Shown here: positions 16,165 to 25,460 of the stretch, piece after piece
How positions within the stretch are numbered: the stretch's first letter is position 1
Layout: each line of letters starts with the position of its first letter
NCBI GenBank assembly: GCA_002450255.1
Contig: DJYW01000048.1
Location: 467-53,453 of the forward strand
Length of the DNA: 52,987 nucleotides
Reading direction: 5' to 3'
Origin: Gammaproteobacteria bacterium UBA6968
Lineage (GTDB): Bacteria > Pseudomonadota > Gammaproteobacteria > Pseudomonadales > Azotimanducaceae
Program-made: the position numbers and the translations under genes
The notes under the pieces: generated by a model
What the model was told of the DNA's origin: nothing
The model's database searches: none
Seen by the model: the letters and a program-made list of their open reading frames with translations, nothing else

Positions 16165-18411
16165 CTAGATCAGTTCTTCTTGCTCTTCAATACGATACTC
16201 AAAATCATATTGCGACACCGGCAGTTGCCTAACCCGAGTGCCGGTAGCGGCATAGATCGCATTGGCTAGTGCGGGCGCGATGCCCGGCGTCCCCGGCTCT
16301 CCAGCACCACCCCAAGGCGCATCGCTATTGACGATGTGAATCTCAATTGCCGGCGCATCATTCATGCGCACGACCGGATAATCATGGAACGCCGTTTGTT
16401 GAACTGCGCCATCGGCCACCGTGATTTCACCGTACATCGCGGCACTCAGACCGTAAATAATGCCTGACTCCATTTGCGCTGCCAGACCATTTGGCGATAC
16501 CGCAAAGCCCGCATCGACAGCACAAACGACTCGATCGACGCCAATTTTGCCATCCTTCAAACTAACCTCGACCACCTGAGCGACAAGTGTGCCAAATGAT
16601 TCCTGCAAGGAAATGCCTCGACCCTGGCCTGCCGCCATCGGCTGTCCCCAGCCTGCTTTATCCGCGACCTCATCGAGCAATTGACGGTGCCGCGGCTTAT
16701 TCGCAAGCATTTCGCGACGCATCTCGTAAGGATCCCGCGCAGCAGCTGCAGCCACCTCGTCTAGAAATGCTTCGGTAAAAAAGCCGTGCTGGGAGTGATC
16801 CACGCTACGCCACGGACCAAACGGTACGTGGGTAGGGCTATCGGTATAGCGGATAGTTTGAGCAGCAACGCTGTAAGGAATCAAGGGTGCTTCAGCGGGC
16901 TCGTGCTTTTCGTGGAAGACGTTGTCCCAGCCGATCAGTTGCCCGTCAGCATCCAGTGCCGCGCGGAATTGAGAGACTGTCGCAGGACGATAAATATCGT
17001 GCTGCATGTCCTGTGCGCGAGACCAGATCAACTTGACCGGGGTCCCCGTCGCTCGTGCAATCCGCGCTGCTTGTACCGCGACATCACCAGTCGCCCGACG
17101 GCCAAAGCCGCCACCCATAAAATGTTGGTGAATGGTGACTTGCTCGTTTTCCAGCTCTAACGCTGCGGCGACTTCATTGCGATAGCCCAGCGGGTTTTGC
17201 GCACCCACCCATACTTCGCACTGGCCATCCGCAAAGCGCGCAGTCGCATTCATAGGTTCCATACAGGCGTGTGCCAAAAACGGCACCTCATAGGTGGCTT
17301 CCAGCACTTGGGCAGCCGACTCAAACGCCGCAACCGAATCACCGACTTCACGATCCGCTCCGGTTACTGCTTCGCCTCGGTTAGCGGCTGCCAAATCACT
17401 ACGGAACTTCTCGCTGAACTGAGTGCTGCTCGCCGTGTCATTGTCCGTAGCAGTCCATTCGATCTGTACATCAGTTAGCGCTTGTTCCGCTTGCCAATAG
17501 CCTTCTGCAACAACAACCACCGCGTCGCCCAAACTGAGAACGTCGCTCACGCCGGGGCGCTGTCTCGCAGCGCTGTCGTCAAAGCGCGCCACTTGGGCAC
17601 CGAAAACTGGTGCTGCCTTAAGCGCGGCGTAACGCATGCCAGGCACCTGGGCATCGATACCGAATTGAGCAGATCCGTTAACCTTGCTAGGCAAATCGCG
17701 CCGTGGCACGTCGGTTCCCATCAAAGTGAACTGCGAAGGATCTTTAAGGGTTGGCGTTGGTGACGGCTCAAAACGCGCAGCAGCAGTCGCCAACTCACCG
17801 TAGCTGGCCGAACGATTGCTGGCCTTATGGGACACCCGGCTGTTTGCTGCAACCAACTCGCTCTCTGGTACCTGCCAGAGACCTGCAGCAGCTTTTAGAA
17901 GCATTTCGCGAGCGGCGGCGCCAGCAACGCGCATACCGTAAACACCGGTGGTACGAATACTCAGGCTACCGCCGGTAATTTGCTGAATCAGAGCTTTAGC
18001 AGCTTGATGGAAAACACCAGCCACTGTCGGGATCAGGATTGACGGCACCTTGGCATCGCCGAGCATAAAGCCCTGCCCCAAAATACCATTGGCATATTCA
18101 TCGTCCACGGGTGCTTCAACAAAGCTGACATCTTGCCAGTCAGCATCCATCTCGTCCGCCAACATTTGGGCGAGGACGGTTTGTGCGCCCTGGCCCATTT
18201 CACTATGCGGTAGAATCGCTGTAATCTGCCCAGCCTCGTCAATCTTGATCCACATGTTCAGCATTTGTTCGCCGTCTTCGGCAACCATGTCGGCTACCTG
18301 CTCGCGGCGATCTCCGCGACGTAGCGCCACGCCAAGGATTAAGCCGCCACCGCCAACTACTGCACTGGTGCCGATAAATGCGCGTCGTGTGATTTTGCCG
18401 AAATCAGCCAT
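16165..18411 (-). CDS. Molybdenum hydroxylase large subunit (IorB-like), Tat-exported
   Basis: 748-residue molybdopterin-binding subunit of the xanthine dehydrogenase superfamily, isoquinoline 1-oxidoreductase/aldehyde dehydrogenase type. It starts with a twin-arginine signal ([17 protein letters not shown], residues 7-23). It contains GGGFGRR, and the catalytic Glu in [10 protein letters not shown] (about residue 705), so the active site looks intact. It hydroxylates aromatic or aldehyde substrates with water as oxygen donor. The ATG at 18411 has an excellent AGGAGGT upstream and overlaps the small-subunit stop by 8 bp; the upstream frame extension inside the partner gene is not used. The electron acceptor is likely a cytochrome, since no FAD subunit is present. 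Confidence 0.93.
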   Translation of the reverse strand: MADFGKITRRAFIGTSAVVGGGGLILGVALRRGDRREQVADMVAEDGEQMLNMWIKIDEAGQITAILPHSEMGQGAQTVLAQMLADEMDADWQDVSFVEAPVDDEYANGILGQGFMLGDAKVPSILIPTVAGVFHQAAKALIQQITGGSLSIRTTGVYGMRVAGAAAREMLLKAAAGLWQVPESELVAANSRVSHKASNRSASYGELATAAARFEPSPTPTLKDPSQFTLMGTDVPRRDLPSKVNGSAQFGIDAQVPGMRYAALKAAPVFGAQVARFDDSAARQRPGVSDVLSLGDAVVVVAEGYWQAEQALTDVQIEWTATDNDTASSTQFSEKFRSDLAAANRGEAVTGADREVGDSVAAFESAAQVLEATYEVPFLAHACMEPMNATARFADGQCEVWVGAQNPLGYRNEVAAALELENEQVTIHQHFMGGGFGRRATGDVAVQAARIARATGTPVKLIWSRAQDMQHDIYRPATVSQFRAALDADGQLIGWDNVFHEKHEPAEAPLIPYSVAAQTIRYTDSPTHVPFGPWRSVDHSQHGFFTEAFLDEVAAAAARDPYEMRREMLANKPRHRQLLDEVADKAGWGQPMAAGQGRGISLQESFGTLVAQVVEVSLKDGKIGVDRVVCAVDAGFAVSPNGLAAQMESGIIYGLSAAMYGEITVADGAVQQTAFHDYPVVRMNDAPAIEIHIVNSDAPWGGAGEPGTPGIAPALANAIYAATGTRVRQLPVSQYDFEYRIEEQEELI

Positions 18412-18922
18412 GGTCCACCTCCTCACCCTGGGATACTTTGCTTGGATCGTAGATGCCCACCATCGCTTGGTCGCTCGCGGCGCGCTTGATCGCCTTGCGA
18501 ATGCGGCCGTACATGCCACAACGGCAGATATTGCCGGACATCGCTGCATTGATCGCGGCATCGTCCGGATTAGGATTTTGTTCCAGTAGTGCCACGGCTG
18601 ACATAATTTGCCCAGATTGGCAGTAGCCGCATTGAGGCGCTTGCTCTACTAGCCAGGCCGCTTGCACCGGATGCATGGTGCCATCTGCGTTGCCTAGGCC
18701 TTCAATCGTTGTCACCGCACCACCCTGCGCCGCAACCACAGGCGTCACACACGAGCGTATCGGGGTGCCGTTGAGGTGAACCGTACACGCGCCACACTGT
18801 GCCAAACCGCAACCAAACTTGGTTCCAGTCAGAGCCAGATTTTCGCGCAATGCCCATAGCAAGGGCATGTTGGGATCAACATCCAAACTCTGCTCTTCTC
18901 CATTGACCGTCATCGTAATCAT
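18404..18922 (-). CDS. [2Fe-2S] small subunit of molybdenum hydroxylase (IorA-like)
   Basis: 172 residues carrying two 2Fe-2S clusters. The plant-ferredoxin-type site uses Cys38, Cys43, Cys46 and Cys58 ([17 protein letters not shown]), and the second uses Cys98, Cys101, Cys133 and Cys135 ([17 protein letters not shown]). It passes electrons from the molybdenum centre of the large subunit. It has no signal of its own and is expected to be carried out with the Tat-targeted partner. The start is ATG 18922 or 18913; the open frame from 18988 adds residues unlike the family. It is first in a two-gene operon. Confidence 0.94.
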   Translation of the reverse strand: MITMTVNGEEQSLDVDPNMPLLWALRENLALTGTKFGCGLAQCGACTVHLNGTPIRSCVTPVVAAQGGAVTTIEGLGNADGTMHPVQAAWLVEQAPQCGYCQSGQIMSAVALLEQNPNPDDAAINAAMSGNICRCGMYGRIRKAIKRAASDQAMVGIYDPSKVSQGEEVDHG

Positions 18923-19322
18923 TATTGTCGCCGCTCTTATTTGCGTAAATTGACAGAATTCTATCACCGAATGGAACGCTTTCGGCACCCCTATAACGGC
19001 TAGGGAACAGGCCGCGGTCTACGCCGGAAAAACGTCCTAAAAACGTCCTAAAAAGGTCCTGAAAAGCCCAGGAACAGAGCGAAGGCGTGAATTAAAAAAG
19101 CCAGGAACAGCTCTTTGCAATGAGGCTTTGGGGCTGACTCTTGCGCACTGACCATCTGAATCAGTTCTTCTTACATGGACTTTTCAAATTGGTTAACGGC
19201 ACTCTACAAACCAACTTCCGTCCGGTAAGACCACTAGTGACGCAAACGGTCGGACATCCTCTCTACTGAGGGAAGCACCGCCCAATGCACGAACATCCGC
19301 CTGGTTTTTTCTAACCGATCAT
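18923..19322. other. Intergenic region upstream of the iorAB-like operon
   Basis: 400 bp between two minus-strand genes, with no credible ORF. It contains the three-unit 11-bp repeat at 19028-19060, which is the only clear structure. The promoter of the molybdenum hydroxylase operon should lie here. Confidence 0.5.
19028..19060. repeat. 11-bp tandem repeat, three units
   Basis: AAAAACGTCCT at 19028-19038 and 19039-19049, and AAAAAGGTCCT at 19050-19060: head to tail, one substitution. It lies 106-138 bp upstream of the iron-sulfur subunit start, with exact helical-turn spacing. A further partial copy (GAAAAG) follows. It could be an iterated activator site. Confidence 0.85.
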
Positions 19323-20228
19323 TTAAGCTAACTGTTGCCGGACCTCTGCGAGCAGTTCAATCGTCGTTAACGCTTCGCCCTGATCGCGACTCATGTTGCG
19401 CACGATGATGTCGGTAAACCCTGCTGTTTGAAATTCTGCCATGGCATCGGCTACCTGACTAACGCCGCCGACCATAAGCGCTTCGGGTGGGAAGCCCCGA
19501 TAACCTTTTGCCAAAGCCGCTTCGCGAAAGGTATCCGCGGCTTGCGACGTGCTGCTGATCATAATGTCGCGGCGTATCGCCACTGCGCTAGGCGTTCGGC
19601 TGTATTCGGCACAAGCTTGTCGATATTGATTCAATTGATCCTGCGCCTGGTTTAATCCCATGCCCGGTACAGCAAGCCAACCGTCTGCCAGACGTGCGGT
19701 TCGATTGATCGCCGGCAGCGCACTGGACCCCATCCAGATCTCCACCGGCTGCTCTGGGAGCGGCGCAATACGCGCCTCTTGAATGGGCCAGTAGCGCTCG
19801 TGGCTTACCGTTTCGCCCGCCCACAAGGCTTGCATGATGCTTAAGCTGTCTTCGAACATGCCAACACGCTTGCCCATATCGATCCCCATGCCTTCGCTTT
19901 GCTGGCGGTCGCCACCCAGCGCGCACTGCAAAATAAACCGCCCCGGCATGATCGCCGCCAAAGTGGCAATCTGCTCTGCCAACAATACCGGGTTCCACAA
20001 TGGTAAGAGGTGTAGCGCTCCTGCCGGCTTATTATGCCATTCCGCAAGTAGGCGCCCGAGCATGGGTGAATTTTGATAATACGGGTAGGCTGTGACGTGA
20101 TGGTCGCCAACAAAAAGATAGTCCAGATCAGCATGACGAGAAGCTCTAGCTCGCTCGATCATATGCCGCGCTCCCTCACTCGGCGTTGTCCCCGGATGCG
20201 CCGAGTTCAACGAAATACCGATTCGCAT
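19323..20228 (-). CDS. LLM-class flavin-dependent oxidoreductase
   Basis: Luciferase-like TIM-barrel monooxygenase/reductase of 301 residues using FMN or F420. Recognised from the N-terminal MRIGISLNSAHPG, the ARASRHADLDYLFVGDHH segment and the RFILQCALGGD core typical of the bacterial luciferase-like family. The substrate is unknown. The ATG at 20228 has AAGGGG upstream on the coding strand. It lies 26 bp downstream of the NUDIX gene and is probably co-transcribed with it. Confidence 0.88.
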   Translation of the reverse strand: MRIGISLNSAHPGTTPSEGARHMIERARASRHADLDYLFVGDHHVTAYPYYQNSPMLGRLLAEWHNKPAGALHLLPLWNPVLLAEQIATLAAIMPGRFILQCALGGDRQQSEGMGIDMGKRVGMFEDSLSIMQALWAGETVSHERYWPIQEARIAPLPEQPVEIWMGSSALPAINRTARLADGWLAVPGMGLNQAQDQLNQYRQACAEYSRTPSAVAIRRDIMISSTSQAADTFREAALAKGYRGFPPEALMVGGVSQVADAMAEFQTAGFTDIIVRNMSRDQGEALTTIELLAEVRQQLA

Positions 20229-20254
20229 GCCCTACCCCTTAATTGTCGCTTTGC

Positions 20255-20830
20255 TTACCTGTTTATACCTGGCCAACCCAGATAGCGCTGTTGCGGATTT
20301 AGACTCATTTCAGTCTGCGCCAAAAATTTATCGGCAATCAACTCATCCGCACGCAACAGCACATCAATGATAAACGGCGGGCCGGCGTCACTCGCCAACA
20401 CGCGCGGCAGCCAGCGTTTATCGTCTGGCCACATTTTATCGAACGGGATTGCGTCGAGCGGGCACCAAAACGGCTTGGCCTCCTCCGTTTCATAAGGATC
20501 GCCGCTGAACTGGGTAGCAATAAATGCGTATCCCAACCACTGTGTTCCCTGCTCTTCTACAAACCGCATCTCTGCTCGGCAAACCACATTGGAAACCGTG
20601 ACACCTACCTCTTCTTGCACCTCTCGCACCGCGCACTCCACCAGCGACTCGCCGGCTTGCAGCTTGCCGCCAGGACCATTAATCACGCCGGCGCCGTGTC
20701 CGGTTTTCTTGTGAATCAGCAGCACCTGACCATCGTGAACAAGAAACAACAGCGTCCCTATCCGCTCCGGGCGCCACGCCGATTGCCACGTGGTTTGGAT
20801 TTGCAGGGGTTGTTCTGCGGTGGTGCTCAT
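20255..20830 (-). CDS. NUDIX hydrolase (MutT/8-oxo-dGTP diphosphatase-like)
   Basis: 191-residue nucleoside-diphosphate-X hydrolase. The NUDIX box is complete at residues 55-77 (G-x5-E-x7-REVQEEVG-V). The preceding GVINGPGGKLQAGE resembles eukaryotic-type MTH1 and bacterial 8-oxo-dGTP/dATP-cleaving enzymes, which remove oxidised nucleotides. Start ATG at 20830 with GAGGA just upstream. The neighbouring dUTPase gene has a related nucleotide-sanitising role, on the same strand with one glycosyltransferase gene in between. Confidence 0.93.
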   Translation of the reverse strand: MSTTAEQPLQIQTTWQSAWRPERIGTLLFLVHDGQVLLIHKKTGHGAGVINGPGGKLQAGESLVECAVREVQEEVGVTVSNVVCRAEMRFVEEQGTQWLGYAFIATQFSGDPYETEEAKPFWCPLDAIPFDKMWPDDKRWLPRVLASDAGPPFIIDVLLRADELIADKFLAQTEMSLNPQQRYLGWPGINR

Positions 20831-20977
20831 GGTGTCCTCTATAACGACTGCTCTATTCGGTTACGCATCAATCGACGCCGTCTCGTCGGCAACGGATGCC
20901 AGATTCAGGCTTAAATCTATATGGTTTGTGTGGCTTTAGCGCACGTGGATTGAAAGGCGCATACTCACTCGTCGCCC

Positions 20978-21991
20978 TCAATCTTGCCGCGGCAACGGCC
21001 AGGTGATTGGTACTAGCTGTTTTTCCAAGCGATTCGCCACCGCACTCCAAGTTTGTGCGAGTGCGTGCGCTCGACATGAATCACGAGGCACTGCCAGAGC
21101 ACGTTGCACGGCGGCACCTAGTGCTTCGTCGAGCGCGCCATTGTGACCATCGGCGACCACATCGATTGGCCCCGTGACTGGATAAGCCGCTACCGGTGTG
21201 CCGCACGCATTCGCTTCCAACATAACCAACCCAAAGGTATCCGTTCGTGATGGGAACACAAACACGTCTGCCTGAGCATAAGCATCGGTCAAATCCTGGC
21301 CGTGCAAATAACCCAACCATTGCACGTCCGGATAGTTAGCCTGAAGTTCAGCGCGCTGCGGGCCGTCGCCAACGATGACTTTATCCGCGTCGATCGACAG
21401 CTGTAAAAACGCTTCGATGTTTTTCTCAACTGCAACCCGGCCAACATATAATAAGCGCGGGCGTTGTCGAGACTGTAGCGGTTGTGGTTTGAATTTGGAT
21501 ACGTCCACCCCACGTCCCCACACGATCAAATCGGTTAAGCCCCATTGCGCTAGCTCTTGCTGATGCGACCAAGTCGTGACCAGCGTACTCCGCGCAGGTC
21601 GATGAAACCAACGCATAAAGCGATAGCCAATAGACAGCGGTAAACGCACACGCTCATGCACATATTCAGGGAATTTGGTATGCAGCGAGGTCGTGAACGG
21701 CAGACCGTGTTGCACCAGTAGGTGTCGGGCATATAAACCCAATGGCCCCTCAGTCGCGATGTGAATGTAATCCGGCTGATAATCCCACAGCATGGGTTTG
21801 AGTCGCCAAGGGTTAACGGCGACCCGCACCTCGGCGTAAGTCGGCACCGGCAGCGTCTTGAAGTCGCCGGGGTGAATCACCTGTACCTCGATGCCAAGCT
21901 GTTGGAGTTCTGCCAGCACCGAATTCCAGGTGGTCACGACACCATTCGTTTGCGGGTACCAGGCGTCGGTGACTAAAGTAAATCGATGCAT
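20978..21991 (-). CDS. Glycosyltransferase family 4 (group 1)
   Basis: 337 residues, GT-B fold retaining glycosyltransferase. The N-terminal TDAWYPQTNGVVTTWNSVL and the C-terminal donor-site segment DVFVFPSRTDTFGLVMLEANACGTPVAAYPV (with the E-x7-E-like region) are typical of MgtA/SqdX-like alpha-mannosyl or glycolipid transferases. Cytoplasmic or peripheral membrane; the acceptor is probably a diacylglycerol-type lipid, by inference. The gene lies 48 bp downstream of the dUTPase gene. Confidence 0.92.
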   Translation of the reverse strand: MHRFTLVTDAWYPQTNGVVTTWNSVLAELQQLGIEVQVIHPGDFKTLPVPTYAEVRVAVNPWRLKPMLWDYQPDYIHIATEGPLGLYARHLLVQHGLPFTTSLHTKFPEYVHERVRLPLSIGYRFMRWFHRPARSTLVTTWSHQQELAQWGLTDLIVWGRGVDVSKFKPQPLQSRQRPRLLYVGRVAVEKNIEAFLQLSIDADKVIVGDGPQRAELQANYPDVQWLGYLHGQDLTDAYAQADVFVFPSRTDTFGLVMLEANACGTPVAAYPVTGPIDVVADGHNGALDEALGAAVQRALAVPRDSCRAHALAQTWSAVANRLEKQLVPITWPLPRQD

Positions 21992-22039
21992 ATTGTCGTC
22001 GTCAGTGACTTCGGATTGATTCCCGCCAGCATACTGCGA

Positions 22040-22684
22040 CTAACTCGCCGTCTCGGCATAGCGTTGCTCAAGTGCTGTGTACAGCGCCGCTGGCACGGCT
22101 TCCGGAGCGCAATTTAATGCCGCAATCAACTCGATCAGATGATCGTTATCTTCACGGCCCGCCCAGGTTTTGCGGTACTCGCCAGTCTTATAACCGTGAG
22201 CTTGGCGAAACCGGTTCAACATATTTTTACCTACGTAGAGTTCGAATAACTCGTCATAGCTCATTGGCAGTGTTTCCATGGCCGCTCTGAAATGAGTGAC
22301 CGAGAAGCTTTGGGTCGCGATCGAATCCTGAGCGAGCGCTTCGATGGCAAGGCGGAACGCCTCGCCGTCGCTGGTGGAATCCGCGACAGAAGCGCCGAGT
22401 ACATCCGCCACACGTGGATCTATGGCGGCGTCCGCACGAGTCATAAGTTCACTCAGACCGAAGTGCCAGATATCAACCAATTCCAGCTTTACCTGATCCA
22501 AATCCGGCTGCTGTTTTTTCCACCATTTCCATCCAAAGTGATCGAGCATCTCCGCACATTCAACCCAGGCCGCACGATAAAAAGGATAGTTTTGCGAACG
22601 CCATTCGGGATGCACTTGCAAGTTATGTTCCTCCTGCATAGCCGCCATCGTCGCGAGCTTTACCTGCGCCACTGTCTCAGTCAT
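22040..22684 (-). CDS. Dimeric dUTP diphosphatase (dUTPase_2, MazG-like all-alpha fold)
   Basis: 214 residues. It hydrolyses dUTP/dUDP to dUMP, limiting uracil in DNA and feeding dTMP synthesis. The metal-binding motifs are in place: Glu42-x2-Glu45 (WVECAEMLDH) and Glu68-x2-Asp71 (LELVDIWHFGLSEL), with the conserved GWKWWKK between them. This is the all-alpha dimeric family and not the trimeric Dut. It is first in a minus-strand run of dUTPase, glycosyltransferase, NUDIX and LLM genes. Confidence 0.93.
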   Translation of the reverse strand: MTETVAQVKLATMAAMQEEHNLQVHPEWRSQNYPFYRAAWVECAEMLDHFGWKWWKKQQPDLDQVKLELVDIWHFGLSELMTRADAAIDPRVADVLGASVADSTSDGEAFRLAIEALAQDSIATQSFSVTHFRAAMETLPMSYDELFELYVGKNMLNRFRQAHGYKTGEYRKTWAGREDNDHLIELIAALNCAPEAVPAALYTALEQRYAETAS

Positions 22685-23034
22685 ACCCTGATCTCTCTCG
22701 TTTGCTGTGGAAGTCTAGTTACTGTTGTGCTGCAGCCAATCCGTCTGACTTGGTTAGCATCATGCGTCCCGTCAAAGTCCGCCGCAGCCCCCAGTACCAG
22801 TCATAGGGCTACCCAATGTCCCCGCGCCGCTACCTTAACACTTGCTAATAATACGCAGCACGCCAAGCAACTGCACACGAACCCGCAGGTATACACCGCT
22901 TGCTCATACCATAGGTTGCCGCTAGATTGATGCTGCCGTCCTAACAGATGACGGCTCCAGACTCGGCCTCCAATTCGCGTCTGGTTAGCGGGAGATGCAT
23001 CCAAACTTTCCAAAGCATAGAGGAGACCCAACTC
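22685..23034. other. Divergent intergenic region
   Basis: 350 bp between the dUTPase gene (leftward) and the acyl-CoA dehydrogenase gene (rightward). An AGGAGA Shine-Dalgarno precedes the ATG at 23035. No other structure seen. Confidence 0.5.
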
Positions 23035-24228
23035 ATGGATCTTTCATTCGGACCAGAGTACGAAGTGTTTCGCGAAGAGGTTCGCACTTTTTTAAAACAT
23101 AATGGTGACAAGTCGCCACGCGCCGGCAATCTGCGCGGTCAAGAGGCGCTCGACTGGCAAAAGCTTCTAATCGAAAACGGCTATGCCGCGCGCACCATTC
23201 CGCAACAATACGGCGGTTTCGGCGCGGAACCTAATATCATTCAATCCCGCATTATTGCGGAAGAATTTTCCAATGCCAAAGTCAACGCTGGCCTGGGTGG
23301 GCAAGGGATTTCGATGCTGGTACCGACGCTGTTGGAAATGGGTACCGAGGAACAAAAGCAAAAGTTCATTCGACCAACGATTGCCGGTGAGATGATTTGG
23401 TGTCAGGGCTACTCTGAACCCGGGGCGGGTAGTGACCTAGCCAGCCTAAGCACCGCCGCAGCGTTGGACGGCGACGAGTGGGTCGTAAACGGCCAAAAGA
23501 TCTGGACCAGTACCGCTCACCTGGCAGACTGGATCTTTTGCTTGGTGCGTACCGAACCCGAGGCCCCAAAACACAAGGGCATTTCCTTCCTGCTGTTTGA
23601 AATGGATACTCCAGGAATTGAGATTCGGCCGTTGGTGGACATGACTGGCGTCGCCAACTTCAACGAAACCTTTTTCACCGATGTTCGCGTGCCTAAGCAC
23701 CAGATCGTTGGCGAACGCGGCCAGGGTTGGCAAGTCGCTAATGCAATTTTAGGTCATGAACGCGACACTTTGGCTCCTTCAAATACCGCGCAAATGCGCA
23801 TTAACTCGCTGATCGATTTGATGCAGTCAGAGACGCTAGACGGTGTGCCGCTGGCAGAACACCCGGTGTATCGGGATCGGCTCATGCAGATCCAAGGCCG
23901 GGTTATGGCGATGCGCTTTAACGAACTGCGCGTGCTGTCTTCGCGTTTGAACAAAAGCCAGGATGCGAGCATCGCCCGCATGATCACCAAACTGCAAGGC
24001 ACCGAACTGCGCCACGATCTGGAAGGCCTGGCCATCGACGTGATGGGAGAGATTGGTTTGTCGTATGAAGACAATCCGCACCTGCGTGGCGCCGGTAGTT
24101 GGCAGCGCGAGTACATGTACTTCCTCGGCCTCATCATCGGCGGCGGGACCTCGCAGATTCAGAAAAACATCATCAGCGAGCGCGGTCTGGATATGCCGCG
24201 TGAGCCAAAAATCGAAAAAGCACGCTAG
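23035..24228 (+). CDS. Acyl-CoA dehydrogenase, larger subunit of an adjacent pair
   Basis: FAD enzyme of 397 residues that introduces the alpha-beta double bond in acyl-CoA. It contains the flavin-contact segment QGYSEPGAGSDLASLSTAA, the VNGQKIWTSTAH strand and the C-terminal IIGGGTSQIQKNIISERGLDMPRE helix. The ATG at 23035 follows AGGAGA at suitable spacing; the frame open to 22948 lacks family sequence. The next gene starts 9 bp downstream and encodes a shorter paralogue. Such pairs often form alpha2beta2 enzymes acting on bulky acyl-CoAs such as sterol side chains; that is inference here. Confidence 0.95.
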   Translation: MDLSFGPEYEVFREEVRTFLKHNGDKSPRAGNLRGQEALDWQKLLIENGYAARTIPQQYGGFGAEPNIIQSRIIAEEFSNAKVNAGLGGQGISMLVPTLLEMGTEEQKQKFIRPTIAGEMIWCQGYSEPGAGSDLASLSTAAALDGDEWVVNGQKIWTSTAHLADWIFCLVRTEPEAPKHKGISFLLFEMDTPGIEIRPLVDMTGVANFNETFFTDVRVPKHQIVGERGQGWQVANAILGHERDTLAPSNTAQMRINSLIDLMQSETLDGVPLAEHPVYRDRLMQIQGRVMAMRFNELRVLSSRLNKSQDASIARMITKLQGTELRHDLEGLAIDVMGEIGLSYEDNPHLRGAGSWQREYMYFLGLIIGGGTSQIQKNIISERGLDMPREPKIEKAR

Positions 24229-24237
24229 GGGGAAGCT

Positions 24238-25302
24238 ATGCGATTTGGATTATCAGAAGAGCAGGTCTTGCTGCAAGACAACGTTAACCGCTTCCTGAGC
24301 GAACAAGTGGGATTGGATGGCGCACGTGCCTACGCCGACGGCGGCAGCGACGCCGGCATCTGGCAAGGTTTGGCCGAACTCGGTGTCGCCGCTCTCCTCA
24401 TTCCTGAAGCTCAGGGTGGTATTGGATTAGGGTCATTAGACGCCGCAATCGTCGCCGAGAGCCTCGGCTATCATGCAACCCCTGCGCCGTTCCTTGGCAG
24501 CGCCGTTATGGCGCCAACTGCACTTGTCGCCGCTGGCGGACAAGAGGACCTGTTAGCAGAACTCGCTGCGGGCAGTAAACGCGTTGGTATTGCTTTTGGT
24601 GACGCGGTAGGCCGACGCAACGACGCGCAAGTGAACTTCGCAGACGGCAGGCTCAACGGCAAAGTCTTATTTGCATTTGATGCGGACGCCGACTTCTACT
24701 TGGTTGCGGACCAAGCCCGCAATTTGTATCTGGTGGATAGCCAGGCGGCAGGTTGTGAACGATCGCCACTTACGACCGTCGACAAAACTCGTCGGACCGT
24801 CGAGCTGGCTTTTAGCAATACGCCAGCCACCGTGATTAGCGAAGACCCCGAAGTGTATACCCAGAGCCTCGATATCGGTCGCGTTATGCTTGCCGCAGAC
24901 ACCTTGGGTGCCGCCCAAAATATGCTGGATCAGGCAGTGGACTACGCGAAGCAACGCGAGCAGTTCAACCGACCAATCGCCAGCTTTCAGGCGGTTAAGC
25001 ACATGTGCGCGGAGATGGTCGCCAGCCTGGAACCCTGCCGTTCCATGGTTTGGTTCGCTGGCCATGCGCTGACTGACTTGCCCGACGAAGCGCGACTGAC
25101 CGCTTGCCATACCAAGGCGCATCTCGCTGAAGTCGGCAAGTTTGTTAGCAAAACAGCTACGGAGGTGCACGGCGGCATGGGCTTTACCGATTTGTTAGGC
25201 CTGCACTATTGGTTTAAACGCATCGGCGCGAACCGGCAGTGGCTGGGCTCACCGGAAGGCATTCGGCACGAAGCTGCTGTGCTGCAAGGCCTCGTCGCTT
25301 AA
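24238..25302 (+). CDS. Acyl-CoA dehydrogenase, smaller subunit of an adjacent pair
   Basis: 354 residues of the acyl-CoA dehydrogenase fold: N-terminal MRFGLSEEQVLLQDNVNRFL, the C-terminal REQFNRPIASFQAVKHMCAEM helix and EVHGGMGFT. It is shorter than its neighbour and has a weakly conserved middle domain, as in the non-canonical partner of heterotetrameric FadE pairs. It is preceded by GGGGGAAGC, 5 bp before its ATG, and is translationally close to the upstream gene. A shared complex is likely but unproven. Confidence 0.93.
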   Translation: MRFGLSEEQVLLQDNVNRFLSEQVGLDGARAYADGGSDAGIWQGLAELGVAALLIPEAQGGIGLGSLDAAIVAESLGYHATPAPFLGSAVMAPTALVAAGGQEDLLAELAAGSKRVGIAFGDAVGRRNDAQVNFADGRLNGKVLFAFDADADFYLVADQARNLYLVDSQAAGCERSPLTTVDKTRRTVELAFSNTPATVISEDPEVYTQSLDIGRVMLAADTLGAAQNMLDQAVDYAKQREQFNRPIASFQAVKHMCAEMVASLEPCRSMVWFAGHALTDLPDEARLTACHTKAHLAEVGKFVSKTATEVHGGMGFTDLLGLHYWFKRIGANRQWLGSPEGIRHEAAVLQGLVA

Positions 25303-25372
25303 GCCACTTCCTACACGGCCAGCGTTGGCGTTCGAGCGTTCGCTTTAACCGGAAACGTCAGTCGACGCATTG

Positions 25373-25407
25373 GGTGCTGCTTGCCTAAGCAGGCAGCACC
25401 GCACTTT
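25373..25407 (+). terminator. Terminator-like hairpin after the acyl-CoA dehydrogenase pair
   Basis: GGTGCTGCTTGC (25373-25384) pairs with GCAGGCAGCACC (25389-25400) over twelve positions with one G-U wobble and a CTAA loop, followed by GCACTTTT. It lies between convergent genes. Confidence 0.65.
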
Positions 25408-25460
25408 TGCAGGCTTTCCTTGCAGCGTCTAAACCGCTTGCTCAAGCAACCGTCACCTGG

